This document shows positions 8,167-17,373 of a stretch of DNA of 64,000 nucleotides, piece after piece. Each line of letters begins with the position of its first letter. Position 1 is the stretch's first letter. The notes beneath the pieces were generated by a model. It was not told the DNA's origin, searched no databases, and saw nothing but the letters and a program-made list of their open reading frames with translations. Location of the stretch: NCBI RefSeq assembly GCF_003385595.1, contig NZ_QNUE01000007.1, positions 211,015 through 275,014 on the forward strand, written 5' to 3'. This DNA is from Chryseobacterium flavum. Its GTDB lineage: Bacteria; Bacteroidota; Bacteroidia; Flavobacteriales; Weeksellaceae. A program made the translations under genes and the position numbers.

Positions 8167-9071
8167 TGCAGATATTATTTATACATGGACGGGCGCAGGA
8201 GAACTTTGCACAAGAAGAATTACTGGAAAAATGGAGTAGAGCGCTAAAGCAATCATTTGAAAATGCCGGAATTACCTATCCTGAAGAATTAACACTAACT
8301 TTGCCCTATTACGGTAAGGAACTTATTTTACAAAGGGACCTATACCAGCAAGATCTGGAAGACAAAATATATCAGATGCGATCTCCTGATGGTTCGCCAG
8401 AAGAGCGCGATCCCGATGATCTGCAGAAATTTCAGGGGCAGCTTTTGGATGAAATCCGAAAAGAGGTCGGGATCACCGATAAGCAGATCCATGAGGAAGA
8501 AAAAGAAGAAATCCAGGATCGTGGTCTCCGGAACTGGTGGCCCGTACTGGCGATTGCCAGACTGCTTGATAATTACAGCAAAGCAAATGGCCTTGCTAAT
8601 TCGATGATTCTAAAAGAGACGTTGGATGTTGCCACGTATCTTGTGGTGCCGAAAGCCAAAAAAACGATTAATAAATTTTTCATCGATGCATTGACCAAAG
8701 AGCCAACTATTGTTATTGCGCATTCATTAGGAACTGTCATTGCGTATGATATTCTGCAAAAGTTGAAGAGAGAAGAATGGGACATCTGCGGATTGATCAC
8801 TTTAGGCTCACCATTGGGGGTGAATGCAGTTACCAGACAGTTTCGTGAACCACCGAAATATCCATCTGTTATCAAAGAAATATGGTTAAATCTGTATGAT
8901 AAACACGATATAGTTTCCTTAAGACCATTAGAAGGCGGACATTTCAGGGTGGATCCAAAAATCATAAATTATGAAGTTATTAATGAAACGGAAGACAGGC
9001 ATGGTATTGAAGGATACCTCAGCAGTCCTTTTGTTGCTACAGCAGTCTCTGAACTGTTAAACTCCAGATAA
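8166..9071 (+). CDS. Alpha/beta hydrolase (lipase-like), caspase partner
   Basis: 301 residues. It begins with a strand and oxyanion-type turn (MQILFIHGRAQ), has a long mainly charged helical insertion (about 60-170), then the nucleophile elbow IAHSLGT (Ser187), a likely acid in YDKHDIVS (Asp248) and His in EDRHGIEGY (His279), giving a full triad. There is no signal peptide, so it acts inside the cell. The start overlaps the caspase stop, which implies equal expression. Possible roles are a phospholipase effector that damages membranes or an esterase activated by caspase cleavage; both are inference. The insertion could be the regulatory or cleaved element. Confidence 0.8.
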   Translation: MQILFIHGRAQENFAQEELLEKWSRALKQSFENAGITYPEELTLTLPYYGKELILQRDLYQQDLEDKIYQMRSPDGSPEERDPDDLQKFQGQLLDEIRKEVGITDKQIHEEEKEEIQDRGLRNWWPVLAIARLLDNYSKANGLANSMILKETLDVATYLVVPKAKKTINKFFIDALTKEPTIVIAHSLGTVIAYDILQKLKREEWDICGLITLGSPLGVNAVTRQFREPPKYPSVIKEIWLNLYDKHDIVSLRPLEGGHFRVDPKIINYEVINETEDRHGIEGYLSSPFVATAVSELLNSR

Positions 9072-9086
9072 ATAACTTGATTTAAA

Positions 9087-9123
9087 GAGCATCTTTCTTA
9101 CTTTCTTAGATGCTCCTTTTTTT
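9087..9123 (+). terminator. Terminator of the caspase/hydrolase operon
   Basis: GAGCATCT (9087-9094) pairs with AGATGCTC (9108-9115) and is followed by a run of eight T after one C. It lies 16 bp past the hydrolase stop. Confidence 0.85.
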
Positions 9124-9287
9124 AACGGTCACTATAATCATTTCACAATGCACAAATATCCTATACGAAGAATCGCGAGTATAATGTTCTAAAAAGAAAC
9201 AAAATGCTGTTCAATTCAAAGCTTAAGTTCTTTTATGATCCAGACACAAAATTTGTGGAATAATAGCTTGAAAGTCAGAAAAACTAA

Positions 9288-9488
9288 CTAATTACCAAAA
9301 CACAAAAGAATTATGTCGAAAGTTATTTTGATGGAAAGTATAGTAAAACCATTGATTATTCTAATACTGATAGCATAGATATTTCCGCATTTCCATCCGG
9401 AATCTATTTTTTAACAATTAAATTAAAAGATGGAAAGACCGAGACGAGAAAAATTTATCAGAAAATAGTACAAAATGGTGGATTATAA
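9288..9488 (+). pseudogene. Remnant of a T9SS type A sorting domain
   Basis: The frame is open from 9288 to TAA 9486-9488 without a plausible start. The 66 residues end in SIDISAFPSGIYFLTIKLKD, then a basic tail, the pattern of a T9SS C-terminal sorting domain (beta strand, SGIYFL turn, closing strand). It is the tail of a former secreted protein whose body is gone. Confidence 0.65.
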
Positions 9489-9576
9489 ACAACTCTACAA
9501 AAGCCGTATGACGACAAGATTACCTATGTTTTCTAGACTTCATGTTGAAAAAATTTAAGAGTTACGGGTGAAATGT

Positions 9577-9601
9577 GAGTTCAAATCCCTCCCTTTCCGC
9601 A
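9577..9601 (+). other. tRNA 3'-end-like fragment, possible att scar
   Basis: The stretch GAGTTCAAATCCCTCC followed by CTTTCCGCA looks like the T-loop (TTCAAAT) plus the 3' acceptor strand of a tRNA. No matching 5' acceptor strand or anticodon arm lies upstream, and the 5' half of the T-stem does not pair properly. Such orphan 3' ends are left by elements that integrate into tRNA genes. Confidence 0.45.
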
Positions 9602-9704
9602 AACCTGCTTTGAAGACGATATTAAAGGTTTTTTAAAAAAATGTGGCAAAATAGTGGCAAACAAAGCTTTAACCACAGAAAAACCCGATAAATACACGGA
9701 AAAA

Positions 9705-9735
9705 ACGGGAAAGTTCGAATCCCGTATTCTCCACT
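9705..9735 (+). other. Second tRNA 3'-end-like fragment, possible att scar
   Basis: AGTTCGAATCCCGTATTCTC followed by CAC has the T-loop TTCGAAT, 3' T-stem CCCGT and an acceptor strand that would pair with GGAGAAT, as in a serine-type tRNA. The rest of the tRNA is missing. A strong terminator follows directly at 9742-9766, as expected behind a real tRNA gene. This may be the far boundary (attR) of an island whose intact tRNA lies elsewhere. Confidence 0.5.
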
Positions 9736-9741
9736 ACAGCT

Positions 9742-9766
9742 AAGCCCTTCCCATAAGGGCTTTTTT
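9742..9766 (+). terminator. Rho-independent terminator
   Basis: AAGCCCTT (9742-9749) pairs with AAGGGCTT (9755-9762) and runs into seven T. Placed directly behind the tRNA-like fragment. Confidence 0.8.
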
Positions 9767-9866
9767 TATTCATACTTTTGGAAGCGTATGAATCAGTAAC
9801 AAAATTAATACTTCTGCTCGCCTAAATTGGTTATAATGTATTTGATAAATTTAATTATAATATAAA

Positions 9867-11927
9867 TCAATTGTTGTAATTAACTCCGCATTCCAGGAAT
9901 TTTTTAAAATCCTCTTTCTGCATATAACCCGATACTGGAGTGTTGACCATCTTTCCTTCTGGGGTTACCAAAACATAATGTGGCTGGGAATTATTATTGA
10001 AATTCACCTGCTGGAATAAACTCCACCTGTCTCCGATTGTTTTTACTTTCTTAATTTGGCCGTCTCCCAGATCAATTTTAGTTTTCTGATCTTCCGGAAG
10101 CTCTTCTTTGTCGTCAACATACAGGGAAACAAGAATAACATTGTTTTGAAGAATTGGTAAAATGTCAGGTTCACTCCAGACAAATTCTTCCATTTTTCTA
10201 CAATTTTCACAACCATATCCTGTAAAGTCAATCAAAATTGGCTTATTCTCTTTTTTAGCTAATTCTACAGCGCTAAAAAAATCATGTTCCGGATACATTC
10301 CCAGAATTCCGTCTTTTTCATTGTGGAAATAACTAACATTTATCGGAGGGAGGATCCCACTCAGTAGCTGAAGCTTTGGACGTTCAGAAGGGATTAATCC
10401 TTGAATCAGATAGATTACAAAGCCAACTCCCAATACCCCTGATATCTGTCTGGGGACGGATATTTTGTTTTTTTTATTATCATGAGGGAATCTGATCAGC
10501 CCAAATAAGTATAAAGTAAGACCAATCGTGATGATAATCCAGATAACAATGAATAATTCTCTTTTTAATAAAAATGTTTTGGAAACAAGATCTGCCTTTG
10601 ATAAGAATTTTAAAGCCAGTGCGAGTTCCACAAAACCTAGAACTACTTTTATTGTATTCATCCATCCTCCTGATTTAGGAAGCTTTTGTAAAGCTTGCGG
10701 GAATAATGCTAAAATACCGAAAATAATTGCCCAGGCTAAACCGAAACCGGTTAATGCAAAAGTTAACAACACCGGTACATTGACAGATCCCGTAACGGCA
10801 CTTCCTAATAAACTACCCAAAATAGGCCCGGTACATGAGAATGAAACAATAACTAATGTAAGAGCCATAAAGAAGATTCCAATGATACCTCCTGCTTCTT
10901 CAGCCTTGGAAGACTTATTGGCAATAGAGCTTGGTAGTGTAATATCGTAGTATCCGAAGAAACTTCCGGCAAAGAAAATAAATATGATAAAGAAAGCTAG
11001 GTTAAGCCAGATATTTGTTGAAATTTCATTGAAGATATTTCCTGCTATTCCATTGATTAAATGGAAAGGAACACTTAGCAATACAAATATAAGTAGGATG
11101 AAAAAACCATATATAAGGGCGTCTCTTTTTCCTTTATTTTTATTTCCTTTTGTAAAGAATGACACTGTTAAAGGGATCATTGGAAAAACACAAGGTGTTA
11201 ATAAAGCTACTAATCCCCCGATAAATCCTAAAAATACATACGTCAGATAATTTTCATCAACCTTTGATGACTTAGTGCCGCAATCCGTCAAAGGTTTTTT
11301 TAAATCTATTGTTTCTATTTTCAGTTTTTTAGGATCCAGATGCGAGGGTTGCGATACAATAATTTCATCTTTAAGCTTATCTTCTATGGCAACTACAAGC
11401 GTTTTTGCAGAATCTTTAATTGTTTTTACGACTGTCTCAGGGGTTACCTCTTCAGTCGTTCCTTTGGGGGTAACCTTTTTATTGAATTCCAATGTATTGG
11501 GAGCCAGACATACTCTGTCATCACATGTTTGATAAGTAATCTCCGAGGTAACATCTGCAGGCTTTGCAGGATCTTTTAGTTTGAATTTTTGTTTAAAGCC
11601 TGCTGAGTTTGAATAAAAAATAATCGTTCCGCCAAAAGCTTCAGAGAATTCTTCATGTTTTTTTCCAACCTCTTGAAATTTTCCAATCAGTTCAACGTTC
11701 TTCCCTGAAACTTTATATTCTGTGGGAATTCCTGTATCTTCAGGAATATCTCTTGAGTAAATATGCCAACCGCTTTCCATTGTTGCATCGAGAACTGCCT
11801 CGTATTGATTATTTCCCAGGTCATTGATTGTGAACTTGAATTTTACAGGGTTTTTTATCTGTCCATTGAGTCCTGAAAATAAAAATACCAAAGCCAATAC
11901 CAGCCATGTATTAAATTTACTTTTCAT
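9867..11927 (-). CDS. dsbD: Thiol:disulfide interchange protein DsbD-like
   Basis: 686 residues from ATG 11927 (MKSKFNTWLVLALVFLFSGL, a signal peptide); an upstream ATG at 12008 would add a basic 27-residue leader and is unlikely. Order: signal peptide; periplasmic alpha domain with two Cys in TYQTCDDRVCL; eight-helix membrane domain with LTPCVFPMIPLTVSFFTKG and a second Cys in SFSCTGPILG; periplasmic thioredoxin-like domain with YGCENCRKMEEF. DsbD passes electrons from cytoplasmic thioredoxin to periplasmic thiol proteins. It is last in the minus-strand run behind a DUF6029 protein and a TlpA-like thioredoxin, its probable electron acceptor. Confidence 0.92.
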   Translation of the reverse strand: MKSKFNTWLVLALVFLFSGLNGQIKNPVKFKFTINDLGNNQYEAVLDATMESGWHIYSRDIPEDTGIPTEYKVSGKNVELIGKFQEVGKKHEEFSEAFGGTIIFYSNSAGFKQKFKLKDPAKPADVTSEITYQTCDDRVCLAPNTLEFNKKVTPKGTTEEVTPETVVKTIKDSAKTLVVAIEDKLKDEIIVSQPSHLDPKKLKIETIDLKKPLTDCGTKSSKVDENYLTYVFLGFIGGLVALLTPCVFPMIPLTVSFFTKGNKNKGKRDALIYGFFILLIFVLLSVPFHLINGIAGNIFNEISTNIWLNLAFFIIFIFFAGSFFGYYDITLPSSIANKSSKAEEAGGIIGIFFMALTLVIVSFSCTGPILGSLLGSAVTGSVNVPVLLTFALTGFGLAWAIIFGILALFPQALQKLPKSGGWMNTIKVVLGFVELALALKFLSKADLVSKTFLLKRELFIVIWIIITIGLTLYLFGLIRFPHDNKKNKISVPRQISGVLGVGFVIYLIQGLIPSERPKLQLLSGILPPINVSYFHNEKDGILGMYPEHDFFSAVELAKKENKPILIDFTGYGCENCRKMEEFVWSEPDILPILQNNVILVSLYVDDKEELPEDQKTKIDLGDGQIKKVKTIGDRWSLFQQVNFNNNSQPHYVLVTPEGKMVNTPVSGYMQKEDFKKFLECGVNYNN

Positions 11928-12043
11928 TTTTTGTTTAATTAAAAATTGAGAATGTTTTTGTTTTTTCGTCCTTCGTATCCCTTTTTTAACTGTTCCATAA
12001 TCTGTCACATGAAAAGACTTACATTAAAGTTTCGGAAGTTATT

Positions 12044-13696
12044 TTAATAATTCGCACTTATTCCTAAAGAAAAACCTGCACTTTCGGGAACAAATCTGCA
12101 AACTCCTCCCACGCACAGGAGACCTCCTCGCTGTCTGCCATATGAAGCCTGAATTCTGGTACTGTTTTTTCTAAAAACTAATCCTCCAGTATAATAATGC
12201 ATCTGCTTATCTTTATCAGTATTGCCATAATTATACAGGTCATTCACAAAACACGACCAATTTCTATTAATGTTATATTCGAAAAGACCGGCTGCCCAGT
12301 TTCCATGATACCCATCAGCCCATTGATGTTGTAATTCTAACTTTATTGAACTTTTGGAAAACTTATAGATATTATCTAAAACAACAGTCTGTGCTTTTAC
12401 CTCACCTGAAGTTTCTTCAGTTCTGAAAGTATTATAAAACTGGTTTATAAATACTGCTGCAATCTTCCAGTTATCTTTCAAACGCGTTCTTATATCTAAA
12501 CTTTGATCAGAATAATATCTTTCTCCCAGTGCAAAAAAATCTGTTTTATAATCTCTAACATCGTTTATATACGTGCGATATGTTCCTTTGAGTCCATACC
12601 AGTTGGAAACATTCAGTGAAACATCAGTTCCGTATTTTCCACCAAGGAGTGTCCCTTTTCTTATTTTATAAAAAATATCGAATTGAGAACCTATTTCTCC
12701 TGCCTTTTTCTGAGGAAGAAATGAAAGTCTGGGTTGCGCCTGATAAACATAAATGTTAGCCAGGCTATAATCATATTGTTTTGTAAGGGCCGGAACATAA
12801 TTAAGTACAGCGTTATGATAAGTATTTCCAATTTGGTCACGTTGCGAATAGAAATTGAAATTTTCCAATCTTCTTAAGCTTGTTATAACTCCAAACCGGT
12901 CTGTAGCATAAGAAAGGTTTAATAGATAAGCTTTTCCAGAAAAAAGATTATTGGGATCTAATGCTGAAATTTCCTTTATATTATCCTTGGTCTTGTAAAG
13001 GTATTCAAATTCTAAAGCAAATTTCGAGTATTCCATCTTAATCCGGGATGAATAGATACTTACATTTTTAGGATATTGAACAGACTCTTTGTTATTTTCA
13101 TATTTATTAATGTAACTAAATCCAACGCTTGTACTGAAATCTTTTACTTTCATTAAAGAATCAAGTTTTACCTCGGCGTCAAGTCCTCCAACGACTCCAT
13201 CAGAAAGTTTGAAGCCAAGTCTCTGTTTCCCTAATAGAGCTTTTAAGGTTATAATTTGATCAGGATCAGTATATTTTACCTTCCCACCCAATAATGAATT
13301 AGCAATCCCTAACTGCTTATCTTCCCATACACGTAGTGCTAAGCCACTTCCAAACTGCTCATAAAAATGTCCCAAAGTGACATCCACCCCAGCTTTCTCA
13401 TTATTATAATTAACAAAATAGGTTCCTAAATTAGTTTTATATAAAGCAGGGGAATAGTTGAGCAAGGCTTTTGGTTCATACGATTCAAGTTGGGCACCAA
13501 TAGTAAAATTGTTCAGCTTATAATTGACATTTAAGTAACTGTTTGACCTAAATCTTTGAGAGACTTCAGTTTCAGAAAGTTTTATTTTACCATCATCTAT
13601 ATAATATTGCGAATTTGACTCCAGGTTTACGGATAGCTGGCAAAAGGCATTTACACTAAAAAGAAGCGCTATACCATTCATTAATTTATTCTGCAT
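12044..13696 (-). CDS. DUF6029-family outer-membrane-type protein
   Basis: 550 residues with a signal peptide (MQNKLMNGIALLFSVNAFCQ) and then many alternating hydrophobic/aromatic strands ending in an aromatic residue (SLGISANY), the look of an outer-membrane beta barrel. It resembles the Bacteroidota family DUF6029, which is known to travel with TlpA/Omp28-type genes. Function unknown. Four bp separate it from the tlpA-like gene and 36 bp from the extended dsbD frame, so they are one operon. A role in exporting or docking the CxxC proteins encoded on the opposite strand is inference. Confidence 0.75.
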   Translation of the reverse strand: MQNKLMNGIALLFSVNAFCQLSVNLESNSQYYIDDGKIKLSETEVSQRFRSNSYLNVNYKLNNFTIGAQLESYEPKALLNYSPALYKTNLGTYFVNYNNEKAGVDVTLGHFYEQFGSGLALRVWEDKQLGIANSLLGGKVKYTDPDQIITLKALLGKQRLGFKLSDGVVGGLDAEVKLDSLMKVKDFSTSVGFSYINKYENNKESVQYPKNVSIYSSRIKMEYSKFALEFEYLYKTKDNIKEISALDPNNLFSGKAYLLNLSYATDRFGVITSLRRLENFNFYSQRDQIGNTYHNAVLNYVPALTKQYDYSLANIYVYQAQPRLSFLPQKKAGEIGSQFDIFYKIRKGTLLGGKYGTDVSLNVSNWYGLKGTYRTYINDVRDYKTDFFALGERYYSDQSLDIRTRLKDNWKIAAVFINQFYNTFRTEETSGEVKAQTVVLDNIYKFSKSSIKLELQHQWADGYHGNWAAGLFEYNINRNWSCFVNDLYNYGNTDKDKQMHYYTGGLVFRKNSTRIQASYGRQRGGLLCVGGVCRFVPESAGFSLGISANY

Positions 13697-13700
13697 AATA

Positions 13701-14183
13701 TCAATTCATACCGTTATACTCTCTGATCTTTGCTATTAATTCATCTTCATCTCCAGGATAATAACCCACTTGAGAATAAACTATTTTCCCTTTATAAACA
13801 ATAATTACATAGGGCACGCTATTAATGTTCAATGCTCTTTTGAGTATTTGATTGGTATCAAGCAATATAGTGTATGGCCAGCCTTTACTTTTGACAACTG
13901 TTTTTACCTTTGAAACGGTACGGGCATCATCAGTTGAAACTGCAAACATGGTAAACTTATTTTCCTTCTGCCAATCCTCATATTTTTCATTAATTATTGT
14001 GAGTTCTTCCATACAGGGAAGGCACCATGTAGCCCAGAAACTCATTATCACAGGTTTTGATGAATCTATCTGTGACACATTTATTTTATGCCCGCTAATA
14101 TTTTCGATAGAAACATTTGGTAATTGTTGTGAATAAAGGAAACAGGTTCCCAAAAAAAGTAATGTAGAAAATATTTTTTCCAT
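13701..14183 (-). CDS. TlpA-family thioredoxin-like disulfide reductase
   Basis: 160 residues with a signal peptide (MEKIFSTLLFLGTCFLYSQQ) and a thioredoxin fold holding the active site FWATWCLPCMEEL (Cys54, Cys57). The cis-Pro loop is SVPYVII. It acts in the periplasm as a reductant for substrate proteins and is itself likely recharged by the DsbD protein encoded in the same operon. First gene of the minus-strand operon; a good promoter lies at 14204-14234. Confidence 0.9.
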   Translation of the reverse strand: MEKIFSTLLFLGTCFLYSQQLPNVSIENISGHKINVSQIDSSKPVIMSFWATWCLPCMEELTIINEKYEDWQKENKFTMFAVSTDDARTVSKVKTVVKSKGWPYTILLDTNQILKRALNINSVPYVIIVYKGKIVYSQVGYYPGDEDELIAKIREYNGMN

Positions 14184-14203
14184 TTTTAAATTAATTTATT
14201 ATT

Positions 14204-14234
14204 CAAATATAATTTTTTTTATTAATATTACAAC
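14204..14234 (-). promoter_or_regulatory. Promoter of the tlpA-DUF6029-dsbD operon
   Basis: Read on the minus strand: GTTG (14234-14231), a 19-base spacer, TATATTTG (14211-14204). The -7 box is a perfect TAnnTTTG; the -33 box matches three of four bases. About 20 bp ahead of the ATG at 14183. Confidence 0.6.
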
Positions 14235-14361
14235 ATATTACAATAATTTATATTTTTTTAAATAATAAAAACGCAAATAAAATGAAAATAATACAAATTC
14301 CAACTTGTGCATTTTATAAGAATGCAGCTTTTATTAATCGTTAAATCTAAAATCTATTGAT

Positions 14362-15414
14362 ATGAAAAATTTAATATTTCTTTTCTTGATGGTAGTACTT
14401 GCATCATCGTGTAGTGGGTCCGGAAGTGATGAAGGAGATACAATTGCCACTTATATTACTATATCTTCTGATGGAGGTAATGAGAAATTACTAGGAAATT
14501 CATTCACATTCAAAATAAAAGATAATTTAAACAATGATATTACCTCGGAGAGCCAGATCTATGTAAACGAACATTTGATAAATGGAAATATATATAAACC
14601 AACGGAAAAAGGAGTCTATACGATTACTGCAAAATATAAATCATTACCTGTTAATCCAATTTCAGTAACTGCAGTTATTAATGATGGCATAAATTTTAAA
14701 CACAGGATTCTTTACGAAGATTTCACCGGAACATGGTGTGGAAACTGTACTCGTGCAGGAGCCAGGGCAAAGAACTTAAAATCCCTGACTGACGATGGAT
14801 TTGTTTTTCTGGGAGTTCATGGACCTAGTGGACAAGATCCCTGGTCTAATACAACTACTACAGAATTGGAAATCTTTAAAAATGTTACGGGAGAAGATCT
14901 GGGATGGCCCACTATGTTTCTTAATAGAAATATTATTTGGCCGGATACTGAAAATTATACTGATATGTCCTTACCACTAGCTTTAATTAAGGCATCCAGT
15001 AAAATAGGTATCAAAATAGCCTCTACAGTATCTGGAAATATACTTGATATAGACACCCGAATATCTTTTGCTCAAGATTTTACAGGTCTTAAAATTGCCG
15101 CTTTTATTGTGGAGGACAATCTTATAGGAAAACAAAAAAACTATGTAGAAGCCTTAGGACCTCCTACAATATATGATTATGTTCATCATAATGTTTTAAG
15201 AAACAAACTAACCTCTTCAGTAGCCGGAGAAAGTATTCAAGATACACAAACTGTAATTTCCAATGAATATTCAAGAGCCTTCCAATACTTGATTCCATCG
15301 GAGTTTAATCGCAATAATCTAAAAATTATAATCATGGTTCTGGATGGAAACGGAAATGTTCTCAATGTAAGAGAGGAAAAAATAGGTATTACAAACAATT
15401 ACGAATTCTTATAA
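14362..15414 (+). CDS. Omp28-related outer-membrane lipoprotein with CxxC
   Basis: 350 residues. Lipoprotein signal with lipobox ending at Cys17 (VVLASSC). A bacterial Ig-like part is followed by an Omp28/thioredoxin-like domain beginning DFTGTWCGNCTRAG, with a redox CxxC. Omp28-like proteins are surface or periplasmic proteins of Bacteroidota with a thioredoxin-type fold. It is divergent from the tlpA operon and heads a co-oriented set with the T9SS proteins at 15443 and 17374. It may be a thiol substrate of TlpA/DsbD; that is inference. Confidence 0.85.
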   Translation: MKNLIFLFLMVVLASSCSGSGSDEGDTIATYITISSDGGNEKLLGNSFTFKIKDNLNNDITSESQIYVNEHLINGNIYKPTEKGVYTITAKYKSLPVNPISVTAVINDGINFKHRILYEDFTGTWCGNCTRAGARAKNLKSLTDDGFVFLGVHGPSGQDPWSNTTTTELEIFKNVTGEDLGWPTMFLNRNIIWPDTENYTDMSLPLALIKASSKIGIKIASTVSGNILDIDTRISFAQDFTGLKIAAFIVEDNLIGKQKNYVEALGPPTIYDYVHHNVLRNKLTSSVAGESIQDTQTVISNEYSRAFQYLIPSEFNRNNLKIIIMVLDGNGNVLNVREEKIGITNNYEFL

Positions 15415-15442
15415 TATTATTTAACACCCTAAACTTAAAAAA

Positions 15443-17314
15443 ATGAAAAAAATTCTAATCATTACGGGTATTCTACTATTTGGAATACATTACTCACAAA
15501 CTTTATATACTCAGGATTTTAATGCTCCCGGTCTGAATGGCTGGGTTAGTACTGATATTGATGGAGATGGTAATCAGTGGGGCAAGATAGATGCGTCAAA
15601 TTTAAGTGGAGATTTTGGTACTGGATCTTTGATCTCTTATTCTTACAAATCCAATCAGGCACTTACTCCTAATAACCTGATTACTTCGCCGTTAATTGAT
15701 TTAAGTAATGCTCCGGCCAACATTGTCTTAAGTTATGACCTTGCAACAAGTTCCTATTTTCCGGCAGAAAAGTATTCAGTATATGTTACTACATCTAATG
15801 CTTCAGGAACCATCATTGCTTCTAATCCGGTTTATACAGAAACAGTTGCCTCGGGAGGTATTCAAAAAAGAATAATTAATCTGACTCCTTATATTGGACA
15901 ACAGGTGTATGTGTCTTTCAGGCATTATGATTGTACTGATCTTTTTTATATTGTCATAGATAATGTCAGCATAAAAACTATTGCAGATAAGGATGTTGCG
16001 CTTGAAAAAGTCTCTTTACAGCGTTATGGATTGGTGAATACGGATTATTTCATCAAAGCAACGATAAAAAATAATGGAGCTCAAAGTATCAGCAATATAA
16101 AAATTAACTGGAATGATGGTACAACAGATCACATTTCTACAATTCCATTAGCTTCTCCTTTAGCTGCCGGGCAAAAGAAAACAATCACACATAATATTGC
16201 TGTAAATTTTCCTGCTGCGGCCGAAAATAACATTAACTTTTCCATAATGGAGATAAATGGATCTCAAGACACAACCCCTGCAGACAATATGCTTACAACT
16301 AAATTCATTACTGTAACCCAAAATTCGCCTAAAAAAACAGTCTTTGAAGAAGGTACCGGGACATGGTGTGGTTATTGTCCGAGAGGTACTGTAGGAATGC
16401 ATAATGCAACGAGTAATTTCCCTAATGATTTTATAGGAATTGCAGTGCATAATAATGACCCAATGGAAGTAATTGAATATAATACTATGGCTGGTTTTTC
16501 AGGATTTCCATCAATGAATGTAGACAGAAGTTTATTGGAACAAAATGTTACCGCTGATTTTTCACCCATCATTAATGAAAGAAAAACTCTGGTGGTTCCG
16601 GCAGCCCTGAGCGCAACCTCTGCTTTATCAGGGAGAACACTTACATTAAACGCCTCAGCTATTTTTAGATCAAATTTTGTTAATGCCAATTTCAGATTAG
16701 CTGTAGTTTTGGTAGAAGATAATGTAAAAGGGACTACATCCGGATATAATCAATCTAATTATTATGCCGGAGGACAACTTGGGGTAATGGGAGGTTTTGA
16801 AACTAAACCAAATCCAGTACCTGCGGCACAAATGACTTATGATCACGTAGGTAGAATGTTGCTGGGTGGTTACACCGGACAAGCAGGTTCAGTACCAGCA
16901 GTTATTACTGATGGTCAAACAGTGAATTATGTATTTACAAGTGATATCCCTCTGGAGTATAATATAAATAATATGAAATCAGTTGTACTTCTGCTTGATG
17001 CAACAAGCGGTGAGATTATAAATGCTGCTGGTCCATTTGCGATCAATAATAGTACATTAGGAATAAATGATGCCAATATTACTGCCAATGATTTTAGTAT
17101 ATATCCTAATCCTGCAAAAGAATACATCAAAGTGCAAGCAAAAGGAAAAGTAGATCTGAAAATTTTTGATACCAGCGGAAAAATGATTATTGAAAGATCA
17201 GGAGTAGAACCAAATACTGAAATTTCTATACGGACTCTGATAAAAGGAGCTTATATGGTTTCTATTAAAGAAAAAGATTCCGAACCCAAAACTAAGAAAT
17301 TAATTATAGAATAA
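15443..17314 (+). CDS. Secreted Omp28-like protein with T9SS type A sorting domain
   Basis: 623 residues. Signal peptide (MKKILIITGILLFGIHYSQT), an N-terminal jelly-roll-like domain (about 25-185, choice-of-anchor J type), a CARDB-like Ig segment, then an Omp28/thioredoxin-like domain starting FEEGTGTWCGYCPRG, and a C-terminal T9SS sorting domain (FSIYPNPAKEYIKVQ to the end). The T9SS tag sends it through the outer membrane for surface attachment or release. It shares the GTWCG-x-C motif with the lipoprotein 28 bp upstream, so both probably use the divergent thiol-redox operon for folding. Confidence 0.85.
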   Translation: MKKILIITGILLFGIHYSQTLYTQDFNAPGLNGWVSTDIDGDGNQWGKIDASNLSGDFGTGSLISYSYKSNQALTPNNLITSPLIDLSNAPANIVLSYDLATSSYFPAEKYSVYVTTSNASGTIIASNPVYTETVASGGIQKRIINLTPYIGQQVYVSFRHYDCTDLFYIVIDNVSIKTIADKDVALEKVSLQRYGLVNTDYFIKATIKNNGAQSISNIKINWNDGTTDHISTIPLASPLAAGQKKTITHNIAVNFPAAAENNINFSIMEINGSQDTTPADNMLTTKFITVTQNSPKKTVFEEGTGTWCGYCPRGTVGMHNATSNFPNDFIGIAVHNNDPMEVIEYNTMAGFSGFPSMNVDRSLLEQNVTADFSPIINERKTLVVPAALSATSALSGRTLTLNASAIFRSNFVNANFRLAVVLVEDNVKGTTSGYNQSNYYAGGQLGVMGGFETKPNPVPAAQMTYDHVGRMLLGGYTGQAGSVPAVITDGQTVNYVFTSDIPLEYNINNMKSVVLLLDATSGEIINAAGPFAINNSTLGINDANITANDFSIYPNPAKEYIKVQAKGKVDLKIFDTSGKMIIERSGVEPNTEISIRTLIKGAYMVSIKEKDSEPKTKKLIIE

Positions 17315-17373
17315 TATTAAATAATAATCTTGGGATCTAGTTTAAAGATCCCAGGATTAACAAAATAAATTTT

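Larger units (their letters stand above)
9072..9866. other. Island boundary region, no intact gene
   Basis: After the terminator at 9087-9123 this 795 bp stretch holds a T9SS-domain remnant (9288-9488), two tRNA 3'-end-like scars (9577-9601, 9705-9735) and a terminator (9742-9766). The pieces between are AT-rich and without recognisable coding. The mix of scraps points to repeated insertion and loss of mobile DNA. Confidence 0.6.

Noticed and set aside
9705..9735. An intact tRNA gene
   Set aside because: Only T-loop and 3' acceptor can be read; no D-arm, anticodon arm or 5' acceptor strand is found upstream.
10528..11579. Several plus-strand frames inside dsbD
   Set aside because: They mirror the membrane-helix codons of dsbD and show no protein-like motifs.
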